Source: DSVZ01 sp964568145 (GTDB lineage Bacteria; Verrucomicrobiota; Verrucomicrobiia; Limisphaerales; J093). From it: a stretch of 64,000 nucleotides of DNA. This document shows, piece by piece, positions 27,881-36,062 of this stretch; position 1 is the stretch's first letter, and every line of letters starts with the position of its first letter. Where the stretch lies: NCBI GenBank assembly GCA_964568145.1, contig CAZMOZ010000005.1:62001-126000 (forward strand). Direction: 5' to 3'. The translations under genes were made by a program, and so were the position numbers. Under the pieces are notes generated by a model. The model saw only the letters and a program-made list of their open reading frames with translations, had not been told where the DNA came from and did not search any database.

Positions 27881-29311
27881 TTACTGGAGCGCGCGCCAGA
27901 CTGCGGCCACCAGGGCGCAGACCACCACGCCGACCGCCACGGGCAGCAGCGTGGCCAGCGCCGTCCAGCGCGCGCTGCCGGTCTCCTTGTAAATGGTGTA
28001 GATCGTGGTGCTGCACGGGTTGTGCAGCAGGCTGAAGAGCATCAGGTTCACCGCCGTCAGCGTGGTCCAGCCGCCGGTCCGCAGCAGCGAGGCGAGCGCG
28101 TTTTCGTCGTCCAGTTCGAACATCACGCCCGCGCCGGCGCCCAAGTCCGTCATGCCCGTGACGGTCACGGTGAGCATGAGCACCGTGGGGATGATGATTT
28201 CGTTCGCGGGAATGGCGATGAGGTAGGCGAGCAGGATCACGCCGTTGAGGCCGAGCCAGAAGCTCAACGGGTCCAGCCACCGCACCGCGTGCTCCGCCAG
28301 CGAGGCGTCGCCCGCCCGCACATTGCCGGTGAGCCAGATCACGGCGCCGGCCGGCAGGGCAAAGACCACCGCGCGCCACAGCACGAAGATCGTCCGGTCC
28401 ATCAGCGAGGTGTAGAGCGTCTGGCCGATCCGCGGCGGCCGGTACGGCGGCAGTTCGAGGCTGAAGGTGGACACCTCGCCGCGCAGGACGGTGCGGGACA
28501 GCAGCCAAGACATCGCGAAGGCCAGCGCCACGCCCAGGCTGGCCACCGCCACCACGGTCGCCGCCGCCACCAGGCCGCTCAGGTAGGCCGGCGCCAGCGC
28601 GCCGATGAAAACGGTGGCGATGAGAATTTGCGTCGGCCAGCGCCCGTTGCACAGCGAGAAGTTGTTCGTGATGATGGCCAGCAGCCGCTCGCGCGGGCTG
28701 TCAATGATCCGCGTGGACACCACGCCGGCGGCGTTGCAGCCGAAGCCCATCATCAGGCTCATGGCCTGTTTGCCGTGCGCGCCGGCGTGCTTGAAGAGCG
28801 CGTCCAGGTTGAAGGCCACCCGCGGCAGGTAGCCGAAGTCTTCCAGCAGCGTGAACAGCGGGAAGAAGATCGCCATCGGCGGCAGCATCACGCTCACCAC
28901 CCACGCGGTGCTCAGGTACATGCCGTCCACCAGCACGCCGCGCAACCACCACGGCCAGCCCCAGCCCAGGGTGACTTCGCGCAGCCACGGATGAGCCGTG
29001 TCCACCAGCAGGCTGGCCAGGGCCGCGGACGGCACGTTGGCGCCGCTGATCGTGATCCAGAACATCAGCGTGAACAGCGCGGCCATGATGGGGAAACCCC
29101 AGACCCGGCTCGTGACCACGCGGTCCAGCCAGCGGTCAAAGGTCGGTTGCGCGGCCGCGCCGGGCTGGCTCACGGCGCGGGCGGCGATGCGTGTGGCGTC
29201 CTCGTAAATGGCCTCGACGACGTGTTCGTGGAGGTCGCCCGGAATGCGCTGGCGCCAGCGTTGGGCGGTTTCCAGGAGGTCTTGTTGAAGCGCGAGAGTC
29301 TGCGTGCTCAT
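27881..29311 (-). CDS. feoB: FeoB-like metal transport channel domain (split FeoB, membrane half)
   Basis: Encodes 476 residues. It carries the FeoB membrane core without the G domain: a cytoplasmic helix region (1-70), then about eight membrane segments including two Gate domains. The Gate motif GFGCNAAGVVSTRIID is the FeoB GFGCN channel sequence, and NPCSTTIYTIYKETGS matches the second core motif. It starts by ATGA overlap (29308-29311) with the gene for the GTPase half, so the two halves are translated together. FeoB takes up Fe(II) across the inner membrane; some homologues, such as Porphyromonas gingivalis FeoB2, carry Mn(II). The MntR-type regulator divergent from this operon makes manganese possible. 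Confidence 0.9.
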   Translation of the reverse strand: MSTQTLALQQDLLETAQRWRQRIPGDLHEHVVEAIYEDATRIAARAVSQPGAAAQPTFDRWLDRVVTSRVWGFPIMAALFTLMFWITISGANVPSAALASLLVDTAHPWLREVTLGWGWPWWLRGVLVDGMYLSTAWVVSVMLPPMAIFFPLFTLLEDFGYLPRVAFNLDALFKHAGAHGKQAMSLMMGFGCNAAGVVSTRIIDSPRERLLAIITNNFSLCNGRWPTQILIATVFIGALAPAYLSGLVAAATVVAVASLGVALAFAMSWLLSRTVLRGEVSTFSLELPPYRPPRIGQTLYTSLMDRTIFVLWRAVVFALPAGAVIWLTGNVRAGDASLAEHAVRWLDPLSFWLGLNGVILLAYLIAIPANEIIIPTVLMLTVTVTGMTDLGAGAGVMFELDDENALASLLRTGGWTTLTAVNLMLFSLLHNPCSTTIYTIYKETGSARWTALATLLPVAVGVVVCALVAAVWRALQ

Positions 29312-30174
29312 GGTGCAACAGTGGCGGGTTGCCGCGCGGCGGGCTGGTCGGTCGGCGCGGCGGGCGCGGGTTCGCGCAACTGGCCGAGCTCGCCCCGGCG
29401 CACGGCTTCGGCGATGGATTCGTCCCCGGCCAGCAGACGCAACGCCACCCAGCGCGCGTTGGGCAGGCCGGGGAAAGCCGCCTCCACCTTGGCGGTCACT
29501 TCTTTCAAGGCCGGATGCAAGGCCGGCGGATCGGCGGCCAGGCGGTGCGGCCGGCAGGCCACCCGGCCCGTGGCCACATCCGCGATCGCGCCCAGCAGCT
29601 CCGCGAGGCCTTCGCCGCCCCGCGCCGCGGTCAACACCACCGGCACGCCCAGGTCGCGCGCCAGTTGCCGGGCGTCCACCTCCAGGCCGTGCCGGCGCGC
29701 CTCGTCCACCAGGTTCACGCACAGCACGACGCGCGGCGTGATCTCCAGCACCTGGAGCACGAGATTGAGGTTGCGCTCCAGCCGCGTGGCGTCGGCCACG
29801 ATCACCGTGACATCCGGTTGCCCGAACAGGATGAAGTCGCGGGCGATCTGCTCATCCACGCTGGTGGACATGAGCGAGTAGGTGCCGGGCAGGTCCACGA
29901 GTTTGTAGCGGTGGCCGTCGTACTCGAAGCCGCCTTCCGCGCGGGTGACGGTCTTGCCCGGCCAGTTGCCGGTGTGCTGGCGGAGACCGGTCAGGGCATT
30001 GAACACGGTGCTCTTGCCGGTGTTGGGATTGCCCGCCAGGGCGACCACGTAATCCCACCGGTCCGCCTTCACGCCCAGTTTCCGCAGCCGCGCGGCGCGG
30101 AACACGTCGCAGCGCGCGCACGCTTCGCTGGCGGCGACGGGGGAAACCGTGCTGGTCAATGTGTTCGTGTTCAT
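29308..30174 (-). CDS. feoB: FeoB-like GTPase domain (split FeoB, G-protein half)
   Basis: Encodes 288 residues. Motifs in order are a Cys pair C19-x-x-C22, G1 GNPNTGKS (49-56), the G2-region threonine in GKTV, G3 DLPG (94-97) and G4 NLVD (154-157). A helical guanine-dissociation-inhibitor-like part follows to about residue 260, then a Pro/Ala-rich tail. In most bacteria this domain is fused to the FeoB channel; here it is a separate protein. It overlaps the upstream FeoA-fusion gene by 4 bp and the channel gene by 4 bp. GTP hydrolysis would gate metal uptake. Confidence 0.92.
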   Translation of the reverse strand: MNTNTLTSTVSPVAASEACARCDVFRAARLRKLGVKADRWDYVVALAGNPNTGKSTVFNALTGLRQHTGNWPGKTVTRAEGGFEYDGHRYKLVDLPGTYSLMSTSVDEQIARDFILFGQPDVTVIVADATRLERNLNLVLQVLEITPRVVLCVNLVDEARRHGLEVDARQLARDLGVPVVLTAARGGEGLAELLGAIADVATGRVACRPHRLAADPPALHPALKEVTAKVEAAFPGLPNARWVALRLLAGDESIAEAVRRGELGQLREPAPAAPTDQPAARQPATVAP

Positions 30175-31193
30175 GCCGCCATCCTCCGTTCAGTGGCCAC
30201 GCGGACCAACCCCGCCTGTTCGCGGCGCAAGGCCACCACCGTGCCACGCACCCGGTAGGCGGTGGGATCGCCCATCGGGCTGACCAAATCCACCGCCACC
30301 TCCGTGCCCGGCACGAAGCCCAGATCCAGCAGCCGTCGGCGCTCGGGTCCGCGACACGCCGGCGACAGGCCCAGCACCCGCGCGCGTTCGCCCGGCCGCA
30401 ACCCCGCCAGGAATTCCTCGCCGAGCAGGTCCTGCTGGCGCACCTCCGGCAGCGGCGCGACGCCGATGCTCTGGGCCGGCAAGGGCTCGATCAGATGCTC
30501 GGTTCCGTCCGCCCAGACTCGCAGGCCACGGTCCGACTTCTCGAGCACGCAGGCCTTCATGCCGGGCCGCAAGCCCGCGGCGGTGAGCTGGGCGTAAACG
30601 GCGGGTGGTTCGTCTTCGACGTGAGTGATCGTCACCGGCGCACCGACCACCGTTTCGCTCAAGCGTTGACCCGCCTCAGCCGGCAGCTCGGCCCCGGCCT
30701 GGGGAATGGCGTCGCCGTGCGGGTCGCGGATTGGATGCCCGAGCGCGGCTTCGAGGGCGCGGGTCTGTTGCGGGGAAAGCAAATGCTCCTGGCGCTCCGC
30801 GCGCTGGTGCCACTCGGATTCCGCCACGCCGGTTTGATCGGCCAGGTAGCTTTCCCAAAGCCGGTGGGCGCGGACGACGTGCAAGGCCAGCTCGCGGGCA
30901 GCTTCGGTGAGCTTCAACTGGCCGCCGGCGAACCGGACCAGCCCGCGCTTTTCCAGTCCCGCCAGCAACGCGGCGGCGCGCCGCTGGCCCAAGTGCAGGG
31001 CGCCCGCCAGGCTGCACAGCGTGGCCGGCTCGTTGTTGGCCTCGGCCTTGAGGATGTGCTTGAGCGCGTCTTCGCGGAGCACGCGCGCGGCCAGCGCCCG
31101 CGCTTCCCGCCCGCGCGCCAGCAGACCGCGTCGCGGCCAGAACACCAGCGCGGCGAGGCCGGCCGCCAGGAAGAGCCAGATTAAAGGGGTCAT
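30171..31193 (-). CDS. feoA: Membrane-anchored DtxR-like/FeoA fusion protein
   Basis: Encodes 340 residues. Residues 3-20 (PLIWLFLAAGLAALVFWP) form one membrane helix. Then comes a winged-helix region (about 40-100, AGALHLGQRRAAALLAGLEK) and a DtxR-family dimerisation region (105-163). That region holds His110, Glu133, Glu136 and His137 in RAERQEHLLS, and LGHPIRDPHGDAIP. Two FeoA/SH3-like domains follow (about 178-245 and 262-332; RRRLLDLGFVPGTEVAV is the classic FeoA motif). The equivalent of MntR Glu11 is Lys45, so one metal site may be incomplete. FeoA domains bind FeoB and support transport. Whether the anchored winged helix still binds DNA is unknown. It overlaps the FeoB GTPase gene by 4 bp. 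Confidence 0.85.
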   Translation of the reverse strand: MTPLIWLFLAAGLAALVFWPRRGLLARGREARALAARVLREDALKHILKAEANNEPATLCSLAGALHLGQRRAAALLAGLEKRGLVRFAGGQLKLTEAARELALHVVRAHRLWESYLADQTGVAESEWHQRAERQEHLLSPQQTRALEAALGHPIRDPHGDAIPQAGAELPAEAGQRLSETVVGAPVTITHVEDEPPAVYAQLTAAGLRPGMKACVLEKSDRGLRVWADGTEHLIEPLPAQSIGVAPLPEVRQQDLLGEEFLAGLRPGERARVLGLSPACRGPERRRLLDLGFVPGTEVAVDLVSPMGDPTAYRVRGTVVALRREQAGLVRVATERRMAA

Positions 31194-31217
31194 GGGGTCA
31201 GGGTGTTCACGTTGGTT

Positions 31218-32129
31218 TCACAGCCGCCAGGAAAGCCCCAGAAACGGGTTCCAGTCCGGGGCCGCTTCCGTGACGCCGACGTTCAGGCCGGCGTCGAGCT
31301 TGAGGTTGTCGTTCACCAGGAAATTCAGGCCGAAGTCGAAGGTGCCCTGCCAGGCGTCCGCGTCGTCCGGGTCCAGCAAGGCCCAAAACTCCACGTAGCC
31401 GCTGAAGCGGCTGCTCAAGACGACGCCCAGGGTGATGGAGTTCACCACCTCGAAGTGATGACCGCTGCCGTCCGCGTCGCCCACCCACAACGCGCCGGTT
31501 TGCGCGCCCAGTTCCAGCCGGTCGGCCAGCTTGAGATTCAGCGGGACGCCCACGCCGGCCTCCACCACCTCGCTGCCCAAACCATCTTGGGCGGTCGGTA
31601 GTTGCACGCTGGGCAGCAATGCCAGCGCGCTGCGGCCGCCGTCGTTGCCCCACAGATTCAGCTTGGCGCGCAAGGTCACGGGACCGAAGCCCTGGCGCAG
31701 GATTTCCCGGCTTTCGCCGTTCGCGCGTTCCACCTCCCGCACTTCCTGGTACGGCTCGACGCCCAGCTCGAAGTCGAAGTTGTGCAGGATGCCCAGCTTC
31801 GCCAGCACCGGGCCAATTCCCCATTCCTCGCGGATGAACTCGCGGCCGCCAGAAGTTTCCCTGTCATGCACGTAATGAAAATGATCCAGCTCCACCTGGA
31901 GATGGCCGGCATCCACCGTAAAGGGCGTTTCCGTCTTGTCCGGCCGGTCGGTGGACAGACTCCGGAGGCTGGCGCGGGGCGTGGGGTTCCAGAGCGTCCG
32001 GGTTTCCGCGCGGGCGGGCGCGGCGTCCAGGCAAAGGACGGCCCCGACGAAGCCGGCCGGGGCCAGGGCGGCGAGCCGTCGGCGGGTGTCCGGACGTGGC
32101 GGCGGCCATTTGTTAACACACACTAACAT
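31218..32129 (-). CDS. Outer-membrane beta-barrel-like protein, first gene of the feo operon
   Basis: About 303 residues from ATG 32129. Residues about 15-40 (RRLAALAPAGFVGAVLCLDA then APARA) form a signal peptide. The mature part has alternating polar and hydrophobic strands (VDAGHLQVELDHFHYVHDR, FGPVTLRAKLNLWGNDGG, LELGAQTGALWVGDADGSG) and ends in aromatic LGLSWRL, as outer-membrane barrels do. It resembles the transporter/MetA-pathway phenol-degradation barrel family. It lies 24 bp upstream of the FeoA fusion gene, so it probably serves metal or substrate entry at the outer membrane. The start is uncertain: the operator palindrome covers it and the predicted transcript start is only a few bases upstream, so it may be leaderless. 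Confidence 0.75.
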   Translation of the reverse strand: MLVCVNKWPPPRPDTRRRLAALAPAGFVGAVLCLDAAPARAETRTLWNPTPRASLRSLSTDRPDKTETPFTVDAGHLQVELDHFHYVHDRETSGGREFIREEWGIGPVLAKLGILHNFDFELGVEPYQEVREVERANGESREILRQGFGPVTLRAKLNLWGNDGGRSALALLPSVQLPTAQDGLGSEVVEAGVGVPLNLKLADRLELGAQTGALWVGDADGSGHHFEVVNSITLGVVLSSRFSGYVEFWALLDPDDADAWQGTFDFGLNFLVNDNLKLDAGLNVGVTEAAPDWNPFLGLSWRL

Positions 32130-32135
32130 TGTGTG
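32117..32135. promoter_or_regulatory. Palindromic operator candidate for the divergent mntR-like regulator
   Basis: CACACACTAACATTGTGTG is a 19 bp inverted repeat with seven of nine pairs matched, in the short AT-rich gap between the metal-uptake operon and the mntR-like gene. It covers the predicted +1 region of the minus-strand promoter (32140-32168), the usual place for a repressor site. Binding by the neighbouring regulator is inferred from position. Confidence 0.5.
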
Positions 32136-32139
32136 GCTA

Positions 32140-32168
32140 CAATTACACCCGCTTAAGGGGACTGTCAA
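32140..32168 (-). promoter_or_regulatory. Predicted sigma-70 promoter of the metal-uptake operon
   Basis: On the minus strand TTGACA (32168-32163), a 17 bp spacer and TAATTG (32145-32140). The -35 is consensus and the -10 is weak. The transcript would start near 32133, within the palindrome. Confidence 0.4.
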
Positions 32169-32236
32169 GTGGACCGCCGGCGCACTTTGCAGGTGACGCC
32201 CGCCGTCCGCTGCGCCAACTTGCCGGCCAGCCACTT

Positions 32237-32698
32237 ATGGTCTCCCGCACCCGTCAGCACCGGCGTCGATCAACCCGCGCGGCGCCCTCCCGGCGCCCCA
32301 GCGTGAGCACCGAGGACTACCTCGAGCGCATCGGGGAACTGGTGGACAACACCGGCGGCGCGCGCATGGTGGACATCGCGCGCGTGCTGGGCGTGAGCCG
32401 GCCCTCAGTGACCGCCATGGTCAAGCGGCTGGCCGAGGCCGGGTACGTGGATTACACGCGCTACCGCGGCCTGCTGTTGACCGCCAAGGGGCGCACCGTG
32501 GCGGTGCAGATGAAGAACCGGCACGCCACGCTCAAGCGCTTTCTGGCCCTGCTGGGCCTGGACGAGGAAACCCAGGAAAACGACATCGAAGGCTGGGAAC
32601 ATTGCCTGAGCCCGCAGACGCTGGCGCAGGTCGAGGCGCTGACGCGGTTTCTGGAAGCGCACCCCGCCTTGCTGCGGGAGTTTCAGCGTCCCGGCTGA
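32237..32698 (+). CDS. mntR: Metal-dependent transcriptional regulator, MntR/DtxR family
   Basis: Encodes 153 residues from ATG 32237; a GTG at 32303 (STEDYLERIGEL) is a possible later start nearer the family's usual beginning. The winged helix includes MVDIARVLGVSRPSVTAMVK (44-63). All six MntR metal ligands fall at the right spacing: Asp27, Glu30, His96, Glu118, Glu121 and His122, corresponding to D8, E11, H77, E99, E102 and H103 of Bacillus subtilis MntR. The Asp (rather than Met) at the first site is the manganese-type arrangement. No C-terminal SH3 domain is present, as in MntR. It is divergent from the metal-uptake operon and probably represses it when metal is sufficient. Confidence 0.9.
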   Translation: MVSRTRQHRRRSTRAAPSRRPSVSTEDYLERIGELVDNTGGARMVDIARVLGVSRPSVTAMVKRLAEAGYVDYTRYRGLLLTAKGRTVAVQMKNRHATLKRFLALLGLDEETQENDIEGWEHCLSPQTLAQVEALTRFLEAHPALLREFQRPG

Positions 32699-32892
32699 GC
32701 GGCCAGGGCAAGCGCGCCTGGCCGGGCCACCTGCCCGTGGTGCCGCCAGATCACCCGGTTCAGCCAACTTCGTCACTGACCAGTGACTACTGGCTATTGA
32801 CTCCTGACTTCTGGCAGGCGGCCCGGACGGGATTGCTCAGGCTGGTTTTCCGCGAGGGCGCGTGCGCTCCCCGGCCAACTTTGGTTTCGGGC
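32699..32892. other. Intergenic region between convergent genes
   Basis: Contains iterations of TGACCAGTGACTACTGGC and TTGACTCCTGACTTCTGGC type at about 32777-32817, another degenerate micro-repeat patch. No gene seen. Confidence 0.5.
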
Positions 32893-34383
32893 TTACTGCA
32901 GGCTCAACGGCAGGGCCTGCAGGCGGCGCGCGACTTCCGCGCCGATCTGGCTGGTGCGCTGGCTGGCAATGTCCTTGCCCAGCCGCACCAAGCGGGCCGG
33001 AGGCATGCTTTGCGCCAGCGCGCAGTACTGGCTGTTCACCATGATGCCCAGCAATTCTCCTGATTTGCTGAACGCCAGGTCGCCTTTCGAGGGCGAGAAC
33101 TTGCCGAAAATCTTGCCCACCGGGCGCCGGTGCATTTTCAGGTAACGCGGCAGGCCGGGCACGAGCTTGAACTCGACTTCGCCGTAATAGCCTTCCTTGC
33201 CGCCCACCACCACGGCGTCCTGAAACTTGGCCGGATCCTCGGACACCGCGAACGGCTCCACCCCCAGCGTGCTCACCGCTTCTTCGTCCAGCGGTGCGAC
33301 CAGCACGCGGGGGTCTGAGGCCACGAACGAAAGCATGGCCAGGGGCACGGTGGCGCCCCCGCGCCCGAGCGTGCCGTTCATCTCCTCCCAGTCGGGTCCG
33401 CCCAAGTAGGCCGGCAGCGGGGTGTCATTGATGTGGAAGAGCGCAAAGACGCGGTCGGCGTCGCGGAAGAGCACGACACGCTCAACCTTGGCGTCGCCGG
33501 ACCGCACGCCCAGCAGGCCGGTGCGGGTCGCGCGGATGCTGCTGTCCACGCGGTTTTCCAAGTATTGCTTGTAAATGGCGTTGGGCGCGAGTTCGCGGTC
33601 CTGCCGGATTTCCTCGGCCAGGATCTGGGAACCCACCGCCAGGGTGTCGAGTCCTTTGGCCAGCGTGCTGGCGTGCTCGTGGAGGCGCTCTTTTTCCTGC
33701 GCGGCCACGGCGAGTTGCTGGCGGTTTTCCTCAAGACGCGCGCGGTACTGGGCGGCCTCGGTTTCCACCCGCACGAGGTTGGTGGCCAGGCGGCCTTTTT
33801 CATTCTGGGCGGTCAGAGCAATGTTCTGGAGGTTCGCGATCTGCTCCTGAAGGCGCTGCACCTCCGCGCGACGGGCGGCCAGTTCGGTCTGCACGGCCTC
33901 GGCGGTGGCGCGGGAGGTGTTCGCTTCGGAGGAGAGCTTGGTCAGGTCTTCCTGGAGGCGCTGCACGCGGGCTTGGGCCTCGCCGCGCTGGACTTCTAGC
34001 TGGGCCATCTGCCGCTGGGCCTGGACCTGGGCCTGTTGCAGGCGGTCCCGCTCCTCGGCGAGCAGGCGGGCTGATTGCTCGGCGGCGCGCAGGCTGGTCT
34101 CGGTTTCGCGGAGGCGCTGGTCCCGCTCGGCGAGTTCTTGCTGACGCGCGTCGGCCAGTTCACGGGTGCGATCCAACTGCTGGCGGAGCTGGCCTTGGGC
34201 GGCCTGTTCCTGGGCCAGGGCCTGCTGCAACACCTCGAGCATGTCCTGCACGGCCTTGACCTCGACGCCGATCTCCGGGCCGGGGTTGGACGGGCCGACT
34301 TCAAACGTCCGCTGCGAGCTGAACAGCGTCACCAGGCTGATCAGCAGGAAGTCCACCAGGACGACGAGGACGGCGCGGTTCAT
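32893..34383 (-). CDS. Membrane-anchored long coiled-coil protein with C-terminal trypsin-fold-like domain
   Basis: Encodes 496 residues. One N-terminal membrane helix (MNRAVLVVLVDFLLISLVTL) is followed by about 220 residues of heptad-rich coiled coil (40-265; for example QQLDRTRELADARQQELAER). The globular part (about 280-496) ends with FSPSKGDLAFSKSGELLGIM. This resembles the GNSGGPL...GxVIGI region of S1C trypsin-like proteases, with a Ser kept but GG altered, and no obvious catalytic His or Asp. I infer a protease-like fold with doubtful activity. Its start overlaps the upstream polytopic membrane protein by 4 bp (ATGA at 34380-34383), so the two are likely partners. Family not recognised. 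Confidence 0.72.
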   Translation of the reverse strand: MNRAVLVVLVDFLLISLVTLFSSQRTFEVGPSNPGPEIGVEVKAVQDMLEVLQQALAQEQAAQGQLRQQLDRTRELADARQQELAERDQRLRETETSLRAAEQSARLLAEERDRLQQAQVQAQRQMAQLEVQRGEAQARVQRLQEDLTKLSSEANTSRATAEAVQTELAARRAEVQRLQEQIANLQNIALTAQNEKGRLATNLVRVETEAAQYRARLEENRQQLAVAAQEKERLHEHASTLAKGLDTLAVGSQILAEEIRQDRELAPNAIYKQYLENRVDSSIRATRTGLLGVRSGDAKVERVVLFRDADRVFALFHINDTPLPAYLGGPDWEEMNGTLGRGGATVPLAMLSFVASDPRVLVAPLDEEAVSTLGVEPFAVSEDPAKFQDAVVVGGKEGYYGEVEFKLVPGLPRYLKMHRRPVGKIFGKFSPSKGDLAFSKSGELLGIMVNSQYCALAQSMPPARLVRLGKDIASQRTSQIGAEVARRLQALPLSLQ

Positions 34384-36062
34384 GGCGTGGCCGTGGCGGT
34401 GGCTTCGCGGGACGCCTCGAGGATCAAGGTGCGGCGGTACGTGCGCACGTGGATGATCTTGAGCAGCGAGGCGAACAGCACGCCGAAACCGGTGGAGGCG
34501 TAGGCGATCATCGGGCTGGCGGTGAAGAGGTTCAACGCCAGCAACACCAGCGCCAGGCCGGTGCCGCCCAGCCCGATGTACAGGCCGGTGTCGAAGAGGT
34601 TCTCCTCGTTGTCGAGCAGTTTGATCTTCAGCCGGCTGGGGATCTGCTGGCGCTTGATTTCGCGCAGCTTGATCAGGCCGACGATGTACACGGTCGCCTG
34701 CACCGCGAAGAACACGGCGAGCGCGAGCCAGTTGGCTTGATTGCTCATAGATTTCTTGGGCGGGGTCGTCGCGGTCTGCGCGACCATCGGAGTCTTGTTT
34801 TTCGCGAAAAGCCAGAGGGTCTCAGACGGGGCGGGTGTTTGCGCGCGGGCCAGCCCCGGTTCGCCCAGAATCAGCGCCAGCGCCACCACCAGGCCGGCCA
34901 CGGTCTGCTGGCGGAGCGTGCGGATGCCGCGGACTTCCAACGGCCGTTCCAGTTCATCCCGCGGCGGGGCGAAATGCGGCACGGCGCGCGCGATCAGGAA
35001 CGCCCCGTCGAGCCAGAGAAGGTATTTCAACAGCAGTGCCAGCACCGTACTTTTGGCGGCCAGGGCGACCACCCAGCCGTACATTGCGGCGGCGCCCGGC
35101 ACGGCCAGGACCCAGTCCCGCCAGGCGGCGTAATAAACCGGCTCGCCGCGAGCGAGCAGCAGGTTCAACCCGCCCCGGCCAGTGCCCAGGGCGTACCGAA
35201 GATCGCGCAGACCCGTTTGGGGAAATTCCCGCAGGTACTCGCCGACGGCCGCCGGTTGCGCCGCGAGTTGCAGAGCCGAGAAGATGACCGGCAGCTCGCC
35301 CGGCGTGGCGGTGATGGCGCGGGTTAGTTCGCGCAAGCCGGCTAGGTCGCGCACGCCCGCCAGGAAGGCGAGCAATTGATCCCAAGACAGCCGCTTGGCG
35401 AGCGAGGTCAGGTTCAGGCACCACAGCTCGAGTTGGGCGGTGTCGCCGGTGCGGTTGGCGGTGACGGCGAGTTCTTCAATCTGCTGGCGCAGCGTCGGAT
35501 GAAAAGCCTCGGCTTGGAGCAACAGCCCGGTGAGCAATACCGTCGCGTCCAGGGCATGACCGGACGCCGAACCCACCGGCGGGAACAACAAGGTGTTCCG
35601 GATCGCGCGCGTCCGGAGCAGTTCCTGGACGTCCACGCGGCGGAGCGGGCCCAGGTAACGTGCCATCGCCGTGCGTTGCGGCTCGGGCAGGATGACTTCG
35701 ATGACGGTGTCGCCGGCGGGCGGCGCTTCGCTGGACGGCCAGCAGACTTGTCGCAGCAGCGAATCGCTGCGCCCCCACACCGCGGGCACCGGTTGTTCGG
35801 CGCGCTGGCGCTGGATCGCGTACAGCGTGGCTGTGGCTTCGGGCACCTCGGCGGCCATCGCGGCCTGCGCGAGCAACACGGCGGGGCCGAGCTTGTCCAG
35901 GCGGGCCAGTTGCAGCGCTTCAGCGACCAGGCCGGGGTCTTTCGCGCCGGCGTGCGCCACCACCGCTGAATCCACTGACCGCAGGTATGCGGGGACAAGC
36001 AAGGCACCGAGCACGGCCAGCAGGCCGAGCCCCGCATAAACGCTGCCCAGGAACCGGTTCAC
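34380..36062 (-). CDS. Polytopic membrane protein of unknown function, partner of coiled-coil protein
   Basis: About 560 residues from GTG 36062, chosen because GGAGAG lies six bases upstream; a TTG at 36083 is possible. It has an N-terminal membrane helix (FLGSVYAGLGLLAVLGALLV), a soluble helical region of about 280 residues resembling a repeat solenoid, then several membrane segments. Those segments are MYGWVVALAAKSTVLALLLK, TVAGLVVALALILGEPGLA, WLALAVFFAVQATVYIVGLI and two near the end (GLYIGLGGTGLALVLLALNL). A linker with Thr/Pro/Lys precedes the C-terminal part. No family recognised. Overlap with the coiled-coil gene suggests an inner-membrane complex with a long cytoplasmic or periplasmic stalk. 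Confidence 0.7.
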   Translation of the reverse strand: MNRFLGSVYAGLGLLAVLGALLVPAYLRSVDSAVVAHAGAKDPGLVAEALQLARLDKLGPAVLLAQAAMAAEVPEATATLYAIQRQRAEQPVPAVWGRSDSLLRQVCWPSSEAPPAGDTVIEVILPEPQRTAMARYLGPLRRVDVQELLRTRAIRNTLLFPPVGSASGHALDATVLLTGLLLQAEAFHPTLRQQIEELAVTANRTGDTAQLELWCLNLTSLAKRLSWDQLLAFLAGVRDLAGLRELTRAITATPGELPVIFSALQLAAQPAAVGEYLREFPQTGLRDLRYALGTGRGGLNLLLARGEPVYYAAWRDWVLAVPGAAAMYGWVVALAAKSTVLALLLKYLLWLDGAFLIARAVPHFAPPRDELERPLEVRGIRTLRQQTVAGLVVALALILGEPGLARAQTPAPSETLWLFAKNKTPMVAQTATTPPKKSMSNQANWLALAVFFAVQATVYIVGLIKLREIKRQQIPSRLKIKLLDNEENLFDTGLYIGLGGTGLALVLLALNLFTASPMIAYASTGFGVLFASLLKIIHVRTYRRTLILEASREATATATP

